A DNA stretch of 50,966 nt. Source: a virus. Positions 9,138-18,465 of the stretch are shown here, one piece after another. Positions within the stretch are counted from its first letter, which is position 1, and each line of letters opens with the position of its first letter. A program made the position numbers and the translations under genes. The notes below the pieces were generated by a model. The model saw only the letters and a list, made by a program, of their open reading frames with translations. It had not been told where the DNA came from and ran no database searches. The DNA is taken from positions 1-50,966 of IMG/VR virus record IMGVR_UViG_3300036785_000671; one strand, written 5' to 3'.

Positions 9138-10966
9138 TGGCTAAGACTATTAATCTTACCGTACAAGTAGATGACTCGCAGTTCCAAAAGTTCATGCGGG
9201 ACTATACGGCGTTTTCAAATCAAGTGAAAACGCTGCAAGTCAATTTCAAGGCTGTGACCAATACAATAAGTCAGGCACAAAAACAGACAATAGATTGGCA
9301 AAAGTCTTTACAGGGTGTTAATAATTTCATAACAGGGATTGTTCCTGGGGTAAAGAAAATCACTGAACATTTTTCCAAGTGGGCTGCTCTTATTGGCGGC
9401 ATTGGGATGATGTTGGGGACTGGCAGTATACTTGGAATTGATCGGTTGGCGAATACGTTGGTTCAGCGCCGTCGCCAGATGCTAATGCTGGGAGGTGATT
9501 GGGGCGGCATTCAGGCTCGTCAGCTAGGCGCACAAGGCACCATTTCCGATACTATGGGAGTTATGCAAAGAATTCAGTATGGTAAGATGGGTGACGTTCT
9601 TACTCGTGCTGGTCTACAGGCGGCTGGCGTTAATTTGAAGGATGTACTAGATCCCAATAAAAGTTCTGCGGATATTTTTGAAGATGTTATTCGGAAAATG
9701 CCTGAAACGTTCAAACAGGCAGAACCAGGACAGGAACTTCAGTTTATTATTGGTCGTCATTTAGACAAAATAATGCCAGTTGAAGAATGGATGAAATTTA
9801 TCAAGCCTGGGGGCGGTGTTGATATAAATGAACAACAGCGAGTATTGAGAAATATTGAAGAACAAAAGAAACATCCCGGTCTTACCCCGGAAGAGGGGCG
9901 TTCCTGGGCGGATCTGTATACAGCGGCCAAGGCTTTCGTAACTGATATACAGACTAAGCTCGGTTCATCGCTTTCTGGCATTGCTGGCTCGCTTACCGAA
10001 GTCAGTAAAGGATTCAGTAACCTACTGGATGCTCTTTTAGATTCCCCGGCTGTTAAGAGAGCCTTGGCACAAGTCAAAGAATGGTTAGATTCATTTGCAG
10101 AATACTTGAAAGGGGATGAGGCTAAGAAAAAACTGCAAGAATGGACTGAGGAAATGGAAAAAATTCCTTGGGCCAAGTTAGGTGAAGTGATTGGGACGTT
10201 CATTGAAAACTTAGGAACAGTTATTAGAGCGTTGTTGGCGTTGAAGGGATTAACCATGGGAGCCGCTGTAGGTGGAGCAGTAGGTGGTCCTTTGGGAGCC
10301 GCTGTAGGTGGAGTAGTAGGAGCAGGAGTTGGGTGGTTTTCACCGGAACTTCTTCAAGGAGCATTTACCGGGAAACTTCCTTGGCCAGGAGCCCCTGGTC
10401 AAGCAGATCGCCAAGAATTACAACAGGAGCAAACTCCTGGTCAACAAAAATTCAATAATTACATGGACTATTTCCTAAACGGATTAGGAGGATGGTTTGG
10501 TTTCGGAAAGCAACAACAGGCTCCTACATTCCCGGTAAATCCGATGGATCCTAATGCTACTGTTCCACCGGCAGCGACAGGACAACCTCAACAGCAGCAG
10601 CAAGGAGCAGTGGTAGGTCCTTCGAATTTTGCTTTTAATAATAGTCCAGTTAATAATATGATAGCTTCTGGAGGCAGTAGAACTTCGCTTGCGATGGCAG
10701 GTGGAGGTGGAGGTAGTCCAACATCATCTGTTAATGTTGCTTCAATGGCAGGATCAGTTAGAAGCTTTGCTCCACGAACAACAGGAACTGGTGGGGATTT
10801 TACATCATCAACTCAATTAGCATTGAATATGGCTAATGGAGGAAGACAGAGGGGGCGGAGTGGTCCATTAGATGTAGATAATTGGCAAATGAACAGAACT
10901 GCACAGCTTCGTATTGATAATGTTGCAGGAGCAAGTGTGTTTGCTACTGGAGTAGGATTAGCCTGA
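9137..10966 (+). CDS. Second tape-measure-like tail protein
   Basis: A 609-residue protein starting in a TGATG overlap with the hub-like gene. Features typical of tape measures are an N-terminal coiled coil (QVKTLQVNF...), a hydrophobic segment at ~85-105 (AALIGGIGMMLGTGSILGI), long helices to ~340, and a second very hydrophobic Gly/Ala stretch at ~370-405 (AAVGGAVGGPLGAAVGGVVG). The C-terminal 200 residues are Gln/Gly/Pro-rich. The helical core (LGSSLSGIAGSLTEVSK ... LKGDEAKKKLQEW) lines up by eye with the equivalent region of the 2662 gene (LGKTLVETGITKSLENLSK ... LGDTKNQKRVGKI), so the two look like diverged duplicates. Either could be the true ruler, the other an inner tail or membrane-channel component. 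Confidence 0.6.
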   Translation: MAKTINLTVQVDDSQFQKFMRDYTAFSNQVKTLQVNFKAVTNTISQAQKQTIDWQKSLQGVNNFITGIVPGVKKITEHFSKWAALIGGIGMMLGTGSILGIDRLANTLVQRRRQMLMLGGDWGGIQARQLGAQGTISDTMGVMQRIQYGKMGDVLTRAGLQAAGVNLKDVLDPNKSSADIFEDVIRKMPETFKQAEPGQELQFIIGRHLDKIMPVEEWMKFIKPGGGVDINEQQRVLRNIEEQKKHPGLTPEEGRSWADLYTAAKAFVTDIQTKLGSSLSGIAGSLTEVSKGFSNLLDALLDSPAVKRALAQVKEWLDSFAEYLKGDEAKKKLQEWTEEMEKIPWAKLGEVIGTFIENLGTVIRALLALKGLTMGAAVGGAVGGPLGAAVGGVVGAGVGWFSPELLQGAFTGKLPWPGAPGQADRQELQQEQTPGQQKFNNYMDYFLNGLGGWFGFGKQQQAPTFPVNPMDPNATVPPAATGQPQQQQQGAVVGPSNFAFNNSPVNNMIASGGSRTSLAMAGGGGGSPTSSVNVASMAGSVRSFAPRTTGTGGDFTSSTQLALNMANGGRQRGRSGPLDVDNWQMNRTAQLRIDNVAGASVFATGVGLA

Positions 10967-11760
10967 TGCCATTTGATGCTCAGTTAAAATATCAAATTTG
11001 CCCGATTATCCTAACAGGTGGCACGGCTGCTCAAATGAATGGCGGCATGATGCCATTAATCAGCATGTTTGCTACGAATAGTGATATTAACTATTTAGGA
11101 TTGCCATTTGACATGGGTGACTTAGATAGTGCGTTCGGGCATTTTAATGTTCTACCGGGTGGAACATTGGTTACTCAGCAGATTGCTAAATATCCATTTG
11201 CTAATCAATGGGTTGCTGCGAATGCGGTTATCCGTGAACCATTAACTCTTTCTGTTATTATGGATTCTCCTATGCGGCCTCCATCCAATAATCCTTTTAT
11301 GGATGTTTGGCAATACAAGCAATCAGTATTCACAGCGTTAAAGGCAACTCTTGATCGACACAATAATATAGGAGGAACGTACACTGTTGCTACTCCAGCT
11401 TTCATGTATGAAAACCTTGTCATGCTTTCTATGACAGATAATTCACGTGGGAATAATTCCCTGCCGCAGAATGCTTGGCGTTTTGATTTTGAAAAACCCC
11501 TTATTACACTAACTGATTTGCAAGGGGCACAGAACCAATTAATGAGTGCAATGTCACGGGCAACTCCTAACACAGGACAGGTGACAGGACAACAACCCGG
11601 TCAATCTCAAGGTGATGCAACACAGGCTCGAACTCTAAAAATCACAGGAGGACTTACGATAAATAAACCTCAAGCTTTAACACCTCTTCCAAATCAAGGC
11701 GGTGGTAACTTTCCTGCTCTTCCTAGTCCAGCTAGTTTCCCCTATGGCGGTGTTTCGTGA
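10966..11760 (+). CDS. Dit-like tail/baseplate protein
   Basis: A 264-residue protein overlapping the previous stop by one base (TGATG). The pattern of ~residues 70-185 matches the Dit-like family seen in baseplates of simple myoviruses: an 'NQWVAANAVIREPLTLSVIMDSP' type strand pair, a helix before GGTYTVATP, then 'ML..TDNSRGNNSLPQNAWRFDFEKPL'. The last ~70 residues are Gln/Thr/Pro-rich. It would form the ring that connects hub and baseplate wedges. Position between tape measure and plug/spike genes supports this. Assignment is by remembered family pattern. Confidence 0.55.
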   Translation: MPFDAQLKYQICPIILTGGTAAQMNGGMMPLISMFATNSDINYLGLPFDMGDLDSAFGHFNVLPGGTLVTQQIAKYPFANQWVAANAVIREPLTLSVIMDSPMRPPSNNPFMDVWQYKQSVFTALKATLDRHNNIGGTYTVATPAFMYENLVMLSMTDNSRGNNSLPQNAWRFDFEKPLITLTDLQGAQNQLMSAMSRATPNTGQVTGQQPGQSQGDATQARTLKITGGLTINKPQALTPLPNQGGGNFPALPSPASFPYGGVS

Positions 11761-12275
11761 CTACAATTATTCCATTTATACCATCTAACTTAGTGGCTCC
11801 TTCTTTTCGGGCTGTATTTGATGGTGTTGATCATAATGTGATTATTACTTGGAATGTTTCTGCACAACGATATTATGTTAATGTCTACACATCGAACGGG
11901 GCCTGGGTTATCACTATTCCTCTTTTTGCAAGTCCTCCTGGGCGTGCAGCAGCGAACGCAGTTTATGATCCATTTCTTAATGCCGTAATTGTAGACTTGG
12001 TTGATCCTAGTTTGTGGCCTTGTCCTCTTGCTGGTCCAATAACTAAACCGGGAACGATAATTGATTATACCTTGGAAAATTTTCAACCTTTGACATATAA
12101 CGGAAGGTTTAGATCATTACACATTAATTCACAGCGGTTTTCATTTCCTATTGACTTTAATCCTGGGCAGTTGGTTGTTCTTGGTCAAGTAAGTCGATAT
12201 CTTAATATGATAGAAAGTGTATTTCAAACATCTTCCATGATTTATCGAAACGGTTCGTTCGAAATCAACCCATAG
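11757..12275 (+). CDS. Baseplate plug-like protein (DUF6983 type)
   Basis: A 172-residue all-beta protein that starts with GTG overlapping the preceding TGA (GTGA). The central part (FDGVDHNVIITWNVSAQRYY, then VNVYTSNGAWVITIPL) has the repeated Trp/aromatic strand pattern of DUF6983, a family proposed to plug the tube/hub in simple contractile tails. The order Dit-like, plug, spike, wedge supports this. The short cysteine-poor C-terminus is unremarkable. Confidence 0.5.
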   Translation: MTTIIPFIPSNLVAPSFRAVFDGVDHNVIITWNVSAQRYYVNVYTSNGAWVITIPLFASPPGRAAANAVYDPFLNAVIVDLVDPSLWPCPLAGPITKPGTIIDYTLENFQPLTYNGRFRSLHINSQRFSFPIDFNPGQLVVLGQVSRYLNMIESVFQTSSMIYRNGSFEINP

Positions 12276-12282
12276 GTGTACC

Positions 12283-13491
12283 ATGGGACGATATGATGCT
12301 CATATGAATCCGCTTTCTTACCGCTTGCAAGAGTGGTTGGATAAGCATGTCACTAATCACAGAGAACAAGAAGCTAAATCCATTCCTGGACATGTCCAGA
12401 AAATGGAAAAAGACTTCATGCACATTGCCTTTGAAACAGGCAATAAGATCTTTACTCCTCCTGTGATGAAAATGACTCAGTCATTTTCGAGGTTTGGCCG
12501 TGAACCTACTCAGAACAAAGATATGGGAATGGCCGTTCCCGGCGACTATTATTTGGGAGGTATTTCTGCCTTCGGTGGTGGCAGAACTAATTTCTATCCT
12601 CGTGGTAATCTTTCTTCTCTTAGTTTTCAACCTGTAAGCAATTTGGATGCACCTAAACGTGATTATGATCAGCATTGGGAAACTGGTGGTCCTAATGGTT
12701 GGCGATGTAAGGTCCAAGAAAAGCAAACCAATTCTCCTCCTCCTGGGGCATTTGCAGGCGGGAATGGTGGTGGTAGCGGAGGAAATGGTGGTTCATCAGC
12801 CGCAGCAGTAACAAGATCCCACCGAACAGTAATGCAGCAGAGAAATGCTGTTCAGTTTGCAGATAGCGGTGGGTCTACAAGTCAAAGTGGTTCATCACAA
12901 CAGCAACAGCAACAGCAGAAAGACTATACTGAATTTAGTTTTGATAAAGATGGTCAAGGTATTGTACAAAGTAAGGATAGGAAACATTATCTTAAAGTAA
13001 ATCAAAAAGATAAAAAGATTATGTTAACCGGTGAAGGTGACAGCACCTTCTTTGGAAAGAATAATGCTTATTTGAATTCAGCCGGATTATGTATCGTAAA
13101 TCCAGAAGGACAATCTGAAGAAAGCGGTGCTGGTTGGGATGATCAACAACAAGGTGGAAGTAGTCAAAGTGGTAGTGGACAGGGTGGGCTTGGTGGACAG
13201 AGTGTTCTAACCGGTCATGTTGCAGGAATGCCATTATCATCTGGCAGAGCGTTACAGCAAAGAATGCCCAAGGTAGTAAGAACAAGAACAGGAGTAGCAA
13301 TTCCTACGTTGCCATATAGAATCACTAAAGAAGGTGATCTTGTGATAAATCCTTTAGATGGTGGTGGAGGTGGTGGTGGCGGTGGTGGAGGGAATAAGGT
13401 ATATTTGGGAGGTGATCCTCAGAAGCATAAGTTCTGTTTGGTTGAAACGGTTTGTGGTCCTAGCAAGAATGTGTATGCGAGGATTGGATGA
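12283..13491 (+). CDS. Baseplate spike / assembly protein V-like
   Basis: A 402-residue protein. Residues 35-120 contain PGHVQKMEKDFMHIAFETG and a following 'GMAVPGDYYLGGISAFGGG' segment resembling the OB-fold part of Mu gp45 / P2 gpV-type spikes. A low-complexity Gly/Ser/Gln region (about 150-215) and a second one (about 280-300) follow. An 11-glycine run at ~355-365 separates the last domain, whose ending (NKVYLGG ... VETVCGPSKNVYARIG) is a motif I recognise from phage spike C-termini. It would form the puncturing tip. Its 3' end overlaps the next gene (ATGA). Confidence 0.6.
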   Translation: MGRYDAHMNPLSYRLQEWLDKHVTNHREQEAKSIPGHVQKMEKDFMHIAFETGNKIFTPPVMKMTQSFSRFGREPTQNKDMGMAVPGDYYLGGISAFGGGRTNFYPRGNLSSLSFQPVSNLDAPKRDYDQHWETGGPNGWRCKVQEKQTNSPPPGAFAGGNGGGSGGNGGSSAAAVTRSHRTVMQQRNAVQFADSGGSTSQSGSSQQQQQQQKDYTEFSFDKDGQGIVQSKDRKHYLKVNQKDKKIMLTGEGDSTFFGKNNAYLNSAGLCIVNPEGQSEESGAGWDDQQQGGSSQSGSGQGGLGGQSVLTGHVAGMPLSSGRALQQRMPKVVRTRTGVAIPTLPYRITKEGDLVINPLDGGGGGGGGGGGNKVYLGGDPQKHKFCLVETVCGPSKNVYARIG

Positions 13492-13904
13492 GAACCTATG
13501 GCCGAACCCAAGATGTGATTTCTGGTAAGAAAAAATGGTGGGTTGTCACGACCGACCAAGGGGGGTATAATGACTCTGTCTATTTAACTGACCTAGCTCA
13601 AGTATTGAAATTAAACTTGGGTGAAAGTCCGTTCTTTGCTAACTATGGTATCCCGGCCCATGAATCAATCATGACTCAGGTGTTCCCAGACTTTTATATC
13701 GCACGTACTCAACAGCAATTTGCTGGATATTTTGCATCGTTGATTGTAACGGCACTTCCAGTTCAACAGGGCTCAGCAGACAGCTTCGCAACACAACAAG
13801 AGGGTGCTTCTGCTCCTCGGTACTATCTCAATGTCCTCACTAACTACGGCTCACGTATCGGCGTTCACGTAAGACCGGGATACCCGGTAGAGCAGCCTAT
13901 CTGA
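13488..13904 (+). CDS. Baseplate wedge protein, gp25/W-like
   Basis: A 138-residue protein whose ATG overlaps the spike stop. It contains SVYLTDLAQVLKLNLGESPFFANYG, listed here only as the segment at residues ~30-55, which is a well-conserved sequence of small gp25-like wedge subunits. Asp and Gln residues after it (QVFPDFYIARTQQQFAGYF) belong to the same pattern. gp25-like proteins form the collar that links wedges to hub and nucleates sheath assembly. The next gene is the J-like wedge, as in P2, Mu and Pam3-type tails. Confidence 0.65.
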   Translation: MRTYGRTQDVISGKKKWWVVTTDQGGYNDSVYLTDLAQVLKLNLGESPFFANYGIPAHESIMTQVFPDFYIARTQQQFAGYFASLIVTALPVQQGSADSFATQQEGASAPRYYLNVLTNYGSRIGVHVRPGYPVEQPI

Positions 13905-13914
13905 AGTTAAAATC

Positions 13915-15369
13915 ATGGCAATTCTTCCACTCATAATGACACCACAGGGGTTGCAGCCCGCAGCTCCGGCAGACTTACGAGCAAGCCTGATTTCACTTGT
14001 TTCTGCAATAGTGCCAGATTATACAGCCAATCTGCCTGGGTCATTGATTGAAGACATTTCTAGTACTGATACATTTGCCTTGGTTGAAAGTGATAGTTTT
14101 CTTGTAGACTTGGTTAACTCCGTCACTCCTTTTGGTGCTAATGCATTCTTGCTGAATCAACTTGGCATTCTATATGGAGTAGACCATCAACCAGTTACGA
14201 ATACTGCCGTCTATGTAGTATTTCAAGGACCTCCTGGTTATGTGATTAATCAGGGGTTCGTAGTAGGCGATGGAACTTATCAGTATGTTTGTCAGACCGG
14301 TGGCATTTGCGGGATAGATGGAAGTACTCTTCCAATTTATGCTTTGGCTACGACTACAGGAGCATGGGAAGTTTTACCGAATACCGTGGTTCAATTTCTA
14401 ACTTCTGTCCCTGCCAGTATTCCACTTTCCTGCACTAACCCGGTAGCAGGAATTCCTTCATTATCTGGCGAACCGATTAGCGTATTCCGTGAACGATGTT
14501 TCACAGCAGGCCTCGCAGCATCCACCGGTATGGCTCGTTATTTGAAAACACTTTGTGGAAATATTCCGGGAGTGCAAAATCGTTTAATTGCTATTCAACA
14601 AGATAGTGGTCAGTACGTGGTGATTGTGGGTGGAGGAGACCCGTATCAAGTTGCTCATGCTATTTGGCAATCTGATTTCTATACCCCTGGTCTTTCTGGA
14701 GCAACAATTAGAATAACCAACATTTCTAACACTAATCCAGTGGTTATCACCACAGCCGCTAACCATAATCTTAGTGATAATGATTTAGAGGTTATTTCTG
14801 GTGTAGTAGGGATGGTAGGAATAAATGGAATTGAATATCCTATAACTACAATGCGGACAGCTTTTCCAAATAGCCCTGGTCCAATTCCAGATAGACAGTT
14901 TACAATTCCTGTTAATGGAACTACTATGGGTCCATACATGTATGGAGGAACTGTTTTTCCTAATCCTATCAATATAAATATTTCTGTTGCTGACTTTCCC
15001 GATTCGTATATCATTCCTTTTGTTATTCCACCACAAGAACGTGTGTTCATACAGGTTATCTGGCGAACAGATTCACCAAACTTCGTTTCACCAGATGCAG
15101 TAGCCACGGCAGCGGTTCCGGAAATTGTTGATTACATTAATTCACTACCGGCAGGAACAACTCCGATTAACTTGAATGTATTGAACAAGGTTTTCTTAGA
15201 TGCTGTTTCTACTATCTTAGTTGGTGAATATATTGTTGATTTAGAATGGAGCATTACTATAAATGGAATTCCGTTTTCTCCAGTTAGTGGAACTCAGGTT
15301 ATTTGGGGCGATCCGTTTAGTTATTTCTATACTGAAAATGGGCAGGTTCAAGTCTTAAGGGGTCCGTAG
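13915..15369 (+). CDS. Baseplate J-like wedge protein
   Basis: A 484-residue protein with the baseplate J / gp47-like layout. The N-terminal helical part (LISLVSAIVPDYTANLPGSL-, then a helix to ~75) is followed by a beta domain (QGPPGYVINQGFVVGDGTYQY) and the conserved SGEPISVFRERCF ... GMARYLKTLCGNIPGVQNRL block at ~185-225. Residues ~265-345 look like an inserted beta-sandwich (ITNISNTNPVVITTAANHNL, then 'ISGVVGMVGINGIEY') of a kind usually found in fibres. J-like proteins form the wedge arms to which fibres attach. Followed directly by the tail-protein-I-like gene. Confidence 0.75.
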   Translation: MAILPLIMTPQGLQPAAPADLRASLISLVSAIVPDYTANLPGSLIEDISSTDTFALVESDSFLVDLVNSVTPFGANAFLLNQLGILYGVDHQPVTNTAVYVVFQGPPGYVINQGFVVGDGTYQYVCQTGGICGIDGSTLPIYALATTTGAWEVLPNTVVQFLTSVPASIPLSCTNPVAGIPSLSGEPISVFRERCFTAGLAASTGMARYLKTLCGNIPGVQNRLIAIQQDSGQYVVIVGGGDPYQVAHAIWQSDFYTPGLSGATIRITNISNTNPVVITTAANHNLSDNDLEVISGVVGMVGINGIEYPITTMRTAFPNSPGPIPDRQFTIPVNGTTMGPYMYGGTVFPNPININISVADFPDSYIIPFVIPPQERVFIQVIWRTDSPNFVSPDAVATAAVPEIVDYINSLPAGTTPINLNVLNKVFLDAVSTILVGEYIVDLEWSITINGIPFSPVSGTQVIWGDPFSYFYTENGQVQVLRGP

Positions 15370-16934
15370 TGCAACCGACTGTTTTAGAACCTGGTCTAGC
15401 CTTTGTTATCACTAGAGGTGGTACTTCTGTACAGATTGTTGATATAACTAAGACGATTGGTGGTTCTGAAGTTCCTATGAATGAATTGGGTGGGGTTATC
15501 ATAAACCCACTCAGAGCGATAGATCAAGGAATTACTACAGTTGAATCGTTATATGTAAATCTTCTTGGTCCAGCTTCTATCAGTCAATCTGGTGGAAATA
15601 CTGAAATAATTCCAGGTCAATGGTTTCTTGTTCCAGCTAACACGAATGCTTGGGTAAATGCAAGGACCAATAATCATAAATTTACTTCATATTTTCGTTC
15701 TACGTTCAGGCCACCTCATCCTTCACTTCCAGTTCCTGGTCAACCAGGAACTAATCTACCAGCATTAGGAGCAGAGCCAGGGGCACCTCCATATCCACCT
15801 CGTTCTGTTACCGGGTTGACAACGGTTATTCCATCTTATTTGTATCAAGAATATACTGATGATGATGACTTGCAAGGATGGGTTGAAGCTCAGAATATAA
15901 TGCAGCAGGATTATGTTGATACATTCAATGCTCTTAATCTTCCGATTTATACAGGGCCTATTGTATCTGGTGCTTTGTTGGATTGGGTTGGTCGTGGTGT
16001 TTATGGTTTTCAACGTCCTGTTATTGGACCAGAAATACAGAGTACGTTTGGACCATTGAATACGTATGGGCCGAATTGGCTCGTACCAATGTGGGATGAA
16101 TTTGCTCCTGCTACTCGTAATCGTGGAACTTGGCAAGTCGCAGTTAATACTCCTGATCTAAATAACTTGGGTCCTTCACATGGTGATTACTGGACTGCGG
16201 TGACTGCTAGTCCCAATGTGCCAGAAACAGCTCCGTCCTCTATACCAGGGATTGGAGGGTTCTTAATCTACGATGGGGATAAAATACTATATGATGCCGG
16301 TAGAAAAACTTATGGTCAAACTGATCTTTCTGGGGTAGAGGCTGTTTTCGGGTTAAATGTGTACGAACATTATGATTTTGAAAACCTTGTTTTAACTAAT
16401 GATGATGTTTATCGTCGAATCCTTTCATGGCATTTCTTTAAACAAGACGGAAATTACTTTTCTACTGAATTCTTAAAGCGTCGAGTATGGCGATTTTTAT
16501 ATGGGAAGGATGGAAAAGACTACGATTATATTGATATGACATTAGGTGCTCCACATCCTACTCCCCAATGGCCGGGAAGCGTGGCTGAGCTTACTGATAA
16601 ATTTATTGCTGATCGTAGACAAATAAGCGTAACGATGGGTGCAAATAGAAACGTCTGCATTCGCTTTGTATTAGGTGACCGTCCTGTGAATGGCGGAACG
16701 ATGTTAAATGTGGTAGGGTGCAACGGGTTCAACCCAGGGTTTGGAATGACTCCTCCGTGGACTATAGGAAATGATATTGTCAATAGGCCAAACTTCGGGA
16801 TTTATTTGAACGACATTGAAACAGCCTATACTCCCTACCCACGATTACCAATGATGCAAACCTTTAAAGAAGCGTTAGATCTAGGTGTGCTTGAAGTTCC
16901 GTATCAGTTTAACTTCTCCTGCAAGATAGGGTGA
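15369..16934 (+). CDS. Baseplate/wedge protein, tail-protein-I-like
   Basis: A 521-residue protein starting with GTG that shares a base with the previous TAG. Residues ~150-215 (SYLYQEYTDDDDLQGWVEAQ, then VDTFNALNLPIYTGP and LLDWVGRGVYGFQRP) form a signature I know from wedge proteins placed after J-like genes, where P2 has gpI. Residues ~40-115 are an extra beta domain. This domain is repeated as a free-standing 101-residue protein at 18466, sharing 'NPL..-DQG', a central LYV, a PGQ, and a late 'H-.FT'. The C-terminal half (DDVYRRILSWHFFKQDGNYF ...) probably contacts the tail fibres. Function is inferred from family and position. Confidence 0.6.
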   Translation: MQPTVLEPGLAFVITRGGTSVQIVDITKTIGGSEVPMNELGGVIINPLRAIDQGITTVESLYVNLLGPASISQSGGNTEIIPGQWFLVPANTNAWVNARTNNHKFTSYFRSTFRPPHPSLPVPGQPGTNLPALGAEPGAPPYPPRSVTGLTTVIPSYLYQEYTDDDDLQGWVEAQNIMQQDYVDTFNALNLPIYTGPIVSGALLDWVGRGVYGFQRPVIGPEIQSTFGPLNTYGPNWLVPMWDEFAPATRNRGTWQVAVNTPDLNNLGPSHGDYWTAVTASPNVPETAPSSIPGIGGFLIYDGDKILYDAGRKTYGQTDLSGVEAVFGLNVYEHYDFENLVLTNDDVYRRILSWHFFKQDGNYFSTEFLKRRVWRFLYGKDGKDYDYIDMTLGAPHPTPQWPGSVAELTDKFIADRRQISVTMGANRNVCIRFVLGDRPVNGGTMLNVVGCNGFNPGFGMTPPWTIGNDIVNRPNFGIYLNDIETAYTPYPRLPMMQTFKEALDLGVLEVPYQFNFSCKIG

Positions 16935-16943
16935 GGATTCGCC

Positions 16944-18455
16944 ATGGCAATGCTTTGGAGTAATAATGCTTCCACCACGGTTGCAGGAGCTATCGCCGCT
17001 ACAGACACCACGGTAACACTGAATTCGTTAGAATTTTTTCCAGGTAATCCTCCCAACACACCTCCTATTAATACTGGTGATTATTTCGTTGCTACTTTCT
17101 ATGATCAACAGACTAAGACTTTAAACGAAATTGTCCATGTTACCGGTGTTTCTGGCAATACAGCTACGATTGTACGCGGGCAGGAAGGAACTACTCCTCT
17201 TGCCTGGAGTGCTGGTGATATTTTTGCTAATTTGATTACCGCTGGGACGCTTGACAATTTTGTTCAAAAAGGTGCTGTCCCTATTGATACTTCTATCGTA
17301 TACGTGGGGGATGATACTTCTACAAATCCGTTGCATATTGTCTGTAATACAGTTCCTGTTCCAGCGAACTTTTCAGTTGGAATGCTTTTCAATATTAGGG
17401 TTGGAACGCAATGGGCAGCAGGAGTGAATGCGAACTTACCGGCTACTGATCTTCAGCTTAATGGCAAGCCGGTAGTTCTTGCCAAGCGTACTGACGGATC
17501 GAATTTGGTGGGTGGTGAATTACGACGTGGTCAGGATTATATTTTCATTTATAATGGAGCAGCATTTGATACTACAATGATGCCTGTTCCACAACAACCT
17601 CCTCAGTATACTTTCTATGTTAGGTCAGACGCCGCGAGTACCGTTAATTCAAGTGGCATTGAAAGTGCCTCTGGTTTTGCGAATACTGTGCAGGATGCTT
17701 TCCGTACAATTCAGGGTGCTATCAACACAATTAAAGCCAGATATATTTCTTCTCTTGCCATTACTATTAGAGTGGCAGATGGAGTTTATCAAAGTGGCTT
17801 TGGAGATAATACTCAATATATCGCGTCTTGGAATATTGTAGGTAATAGAAGTCAGCCACAAAACTGTCAGATCATCTGCACTTCAGTAAGTCCGTCTACA
17901 TATGTTCCTTATGCTCCGGTAGCAGTTTGTGTCGCTCTTGGGCAGGTCTCTGTTATGACTGTGGCTGGATTTAGCTTCCAGTCGTATAATCAGAACGCTT
18001 TGATTGATGGTCTCTTAGAACTATGGGATTGTCATTTTACCGCTCCTACAAGTGGATTGCCATGTGTTGATTCTGCTGGAACTGCTCGGATCTATGGTTA
18101 CTGCACATTGTCAGCGGCGAACGCATTTTCTCAATTCGCCTGTGCCCATGCTGGTGGACAAGTGGGTTTGGGATACTATGATGGAATCTTCACGCCTATC
18201 GGTTTTAATATGACCATAAATGGTACACCGAATGTTACACAGGGATTTGTGTCTGGATTCGAAACAGGGACTATTTCCATATACGATAATGTTTGCGCCT
18301 TCACAGGTCAGTGCCATGGATATCAGTATATTTGTTCAACCGGTGGTGGCATCGGGTTCTATACTGGAAATACCGGTATTCTGCCAGCAGATACTCCTGG
18401 AATTGTTACGACGGCATCGCCTGGTGATTGCGGTGGATGGATAACTCACGGATAA
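16944..18455 (+). CDS. Tail fibre / receptor-binding protein
   Basis: A 503-residue protein. The first ~100 residues (LWSNNASTTVAGAIAATDTT ... VTGVSGNTATIVRGQEGTT ... WSAGDIFANLITAGTLDNF) are the fibre-attachment domain common to many tail fibres. From ~250 the sequence shows short repeating beta rungs (DAFRTIQGAINTI, ITIRVADGVYQSG, then CQIIC.., VSVMTVAGFSFQ, GLLELWDCHF, GTARIYGYCTL), the spacing of a right-handed beta-helix with a 'TIQ.A' capping helix. It probably binds, and may degrade, a surface polysaccharide. Substrate unknown. Confidence 0.7.
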   Translation: MAMLWSNNASTTVAGAIAATDTTVTLNSLEFFPGNPPNTPPINTGDYFVATFYDQQTKTLNEIVHVTGVSGNTATIVRGQEGTTPLAWSAGDIFANLITAGTLDNFVQKGAVPIDTSIVYVGDDTSTNPLHIVCNTVPVPANFSVGMLFNIRVGTQWAAGVNANLPATDLQLNGKPVVLAKRTDGSNLVGGELRRGQDYIFIYNGAAFDTTMMPVPQQPPQYTFYVRSDAASTVNSSGIESASGFANTVQDAFRTIQGAINTIKARYISSLAITIRVADGVYQSGFGDNTQYIASWNIVGNRSQPQNCQIICTSVSPSTYVPYAPVAVCVALGQVSVMTVAGFSFQSYNQNALIDGLLELWDCHFTAPTSGLPCVDSAGTARIYGYCTLSAANAFSQFACAHAGGQVGLGYYDGIFTPIGFNMTINGTPNVTQGFVSGFETGTISIYDNVCAFTGQCHGYQYICSTGGGIGFYTGNTGILPADTPGIVTTASPGDCGGWITHG

Positions 18456-18465
18456 GGGGTAAGAT

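Noticed and set aside
13360-13395. GGT-rich run in the spike gene as a regulatory or recombination repeat
   Set aside because: It simply encodes an 11-glycine linker in frame before the last domain.
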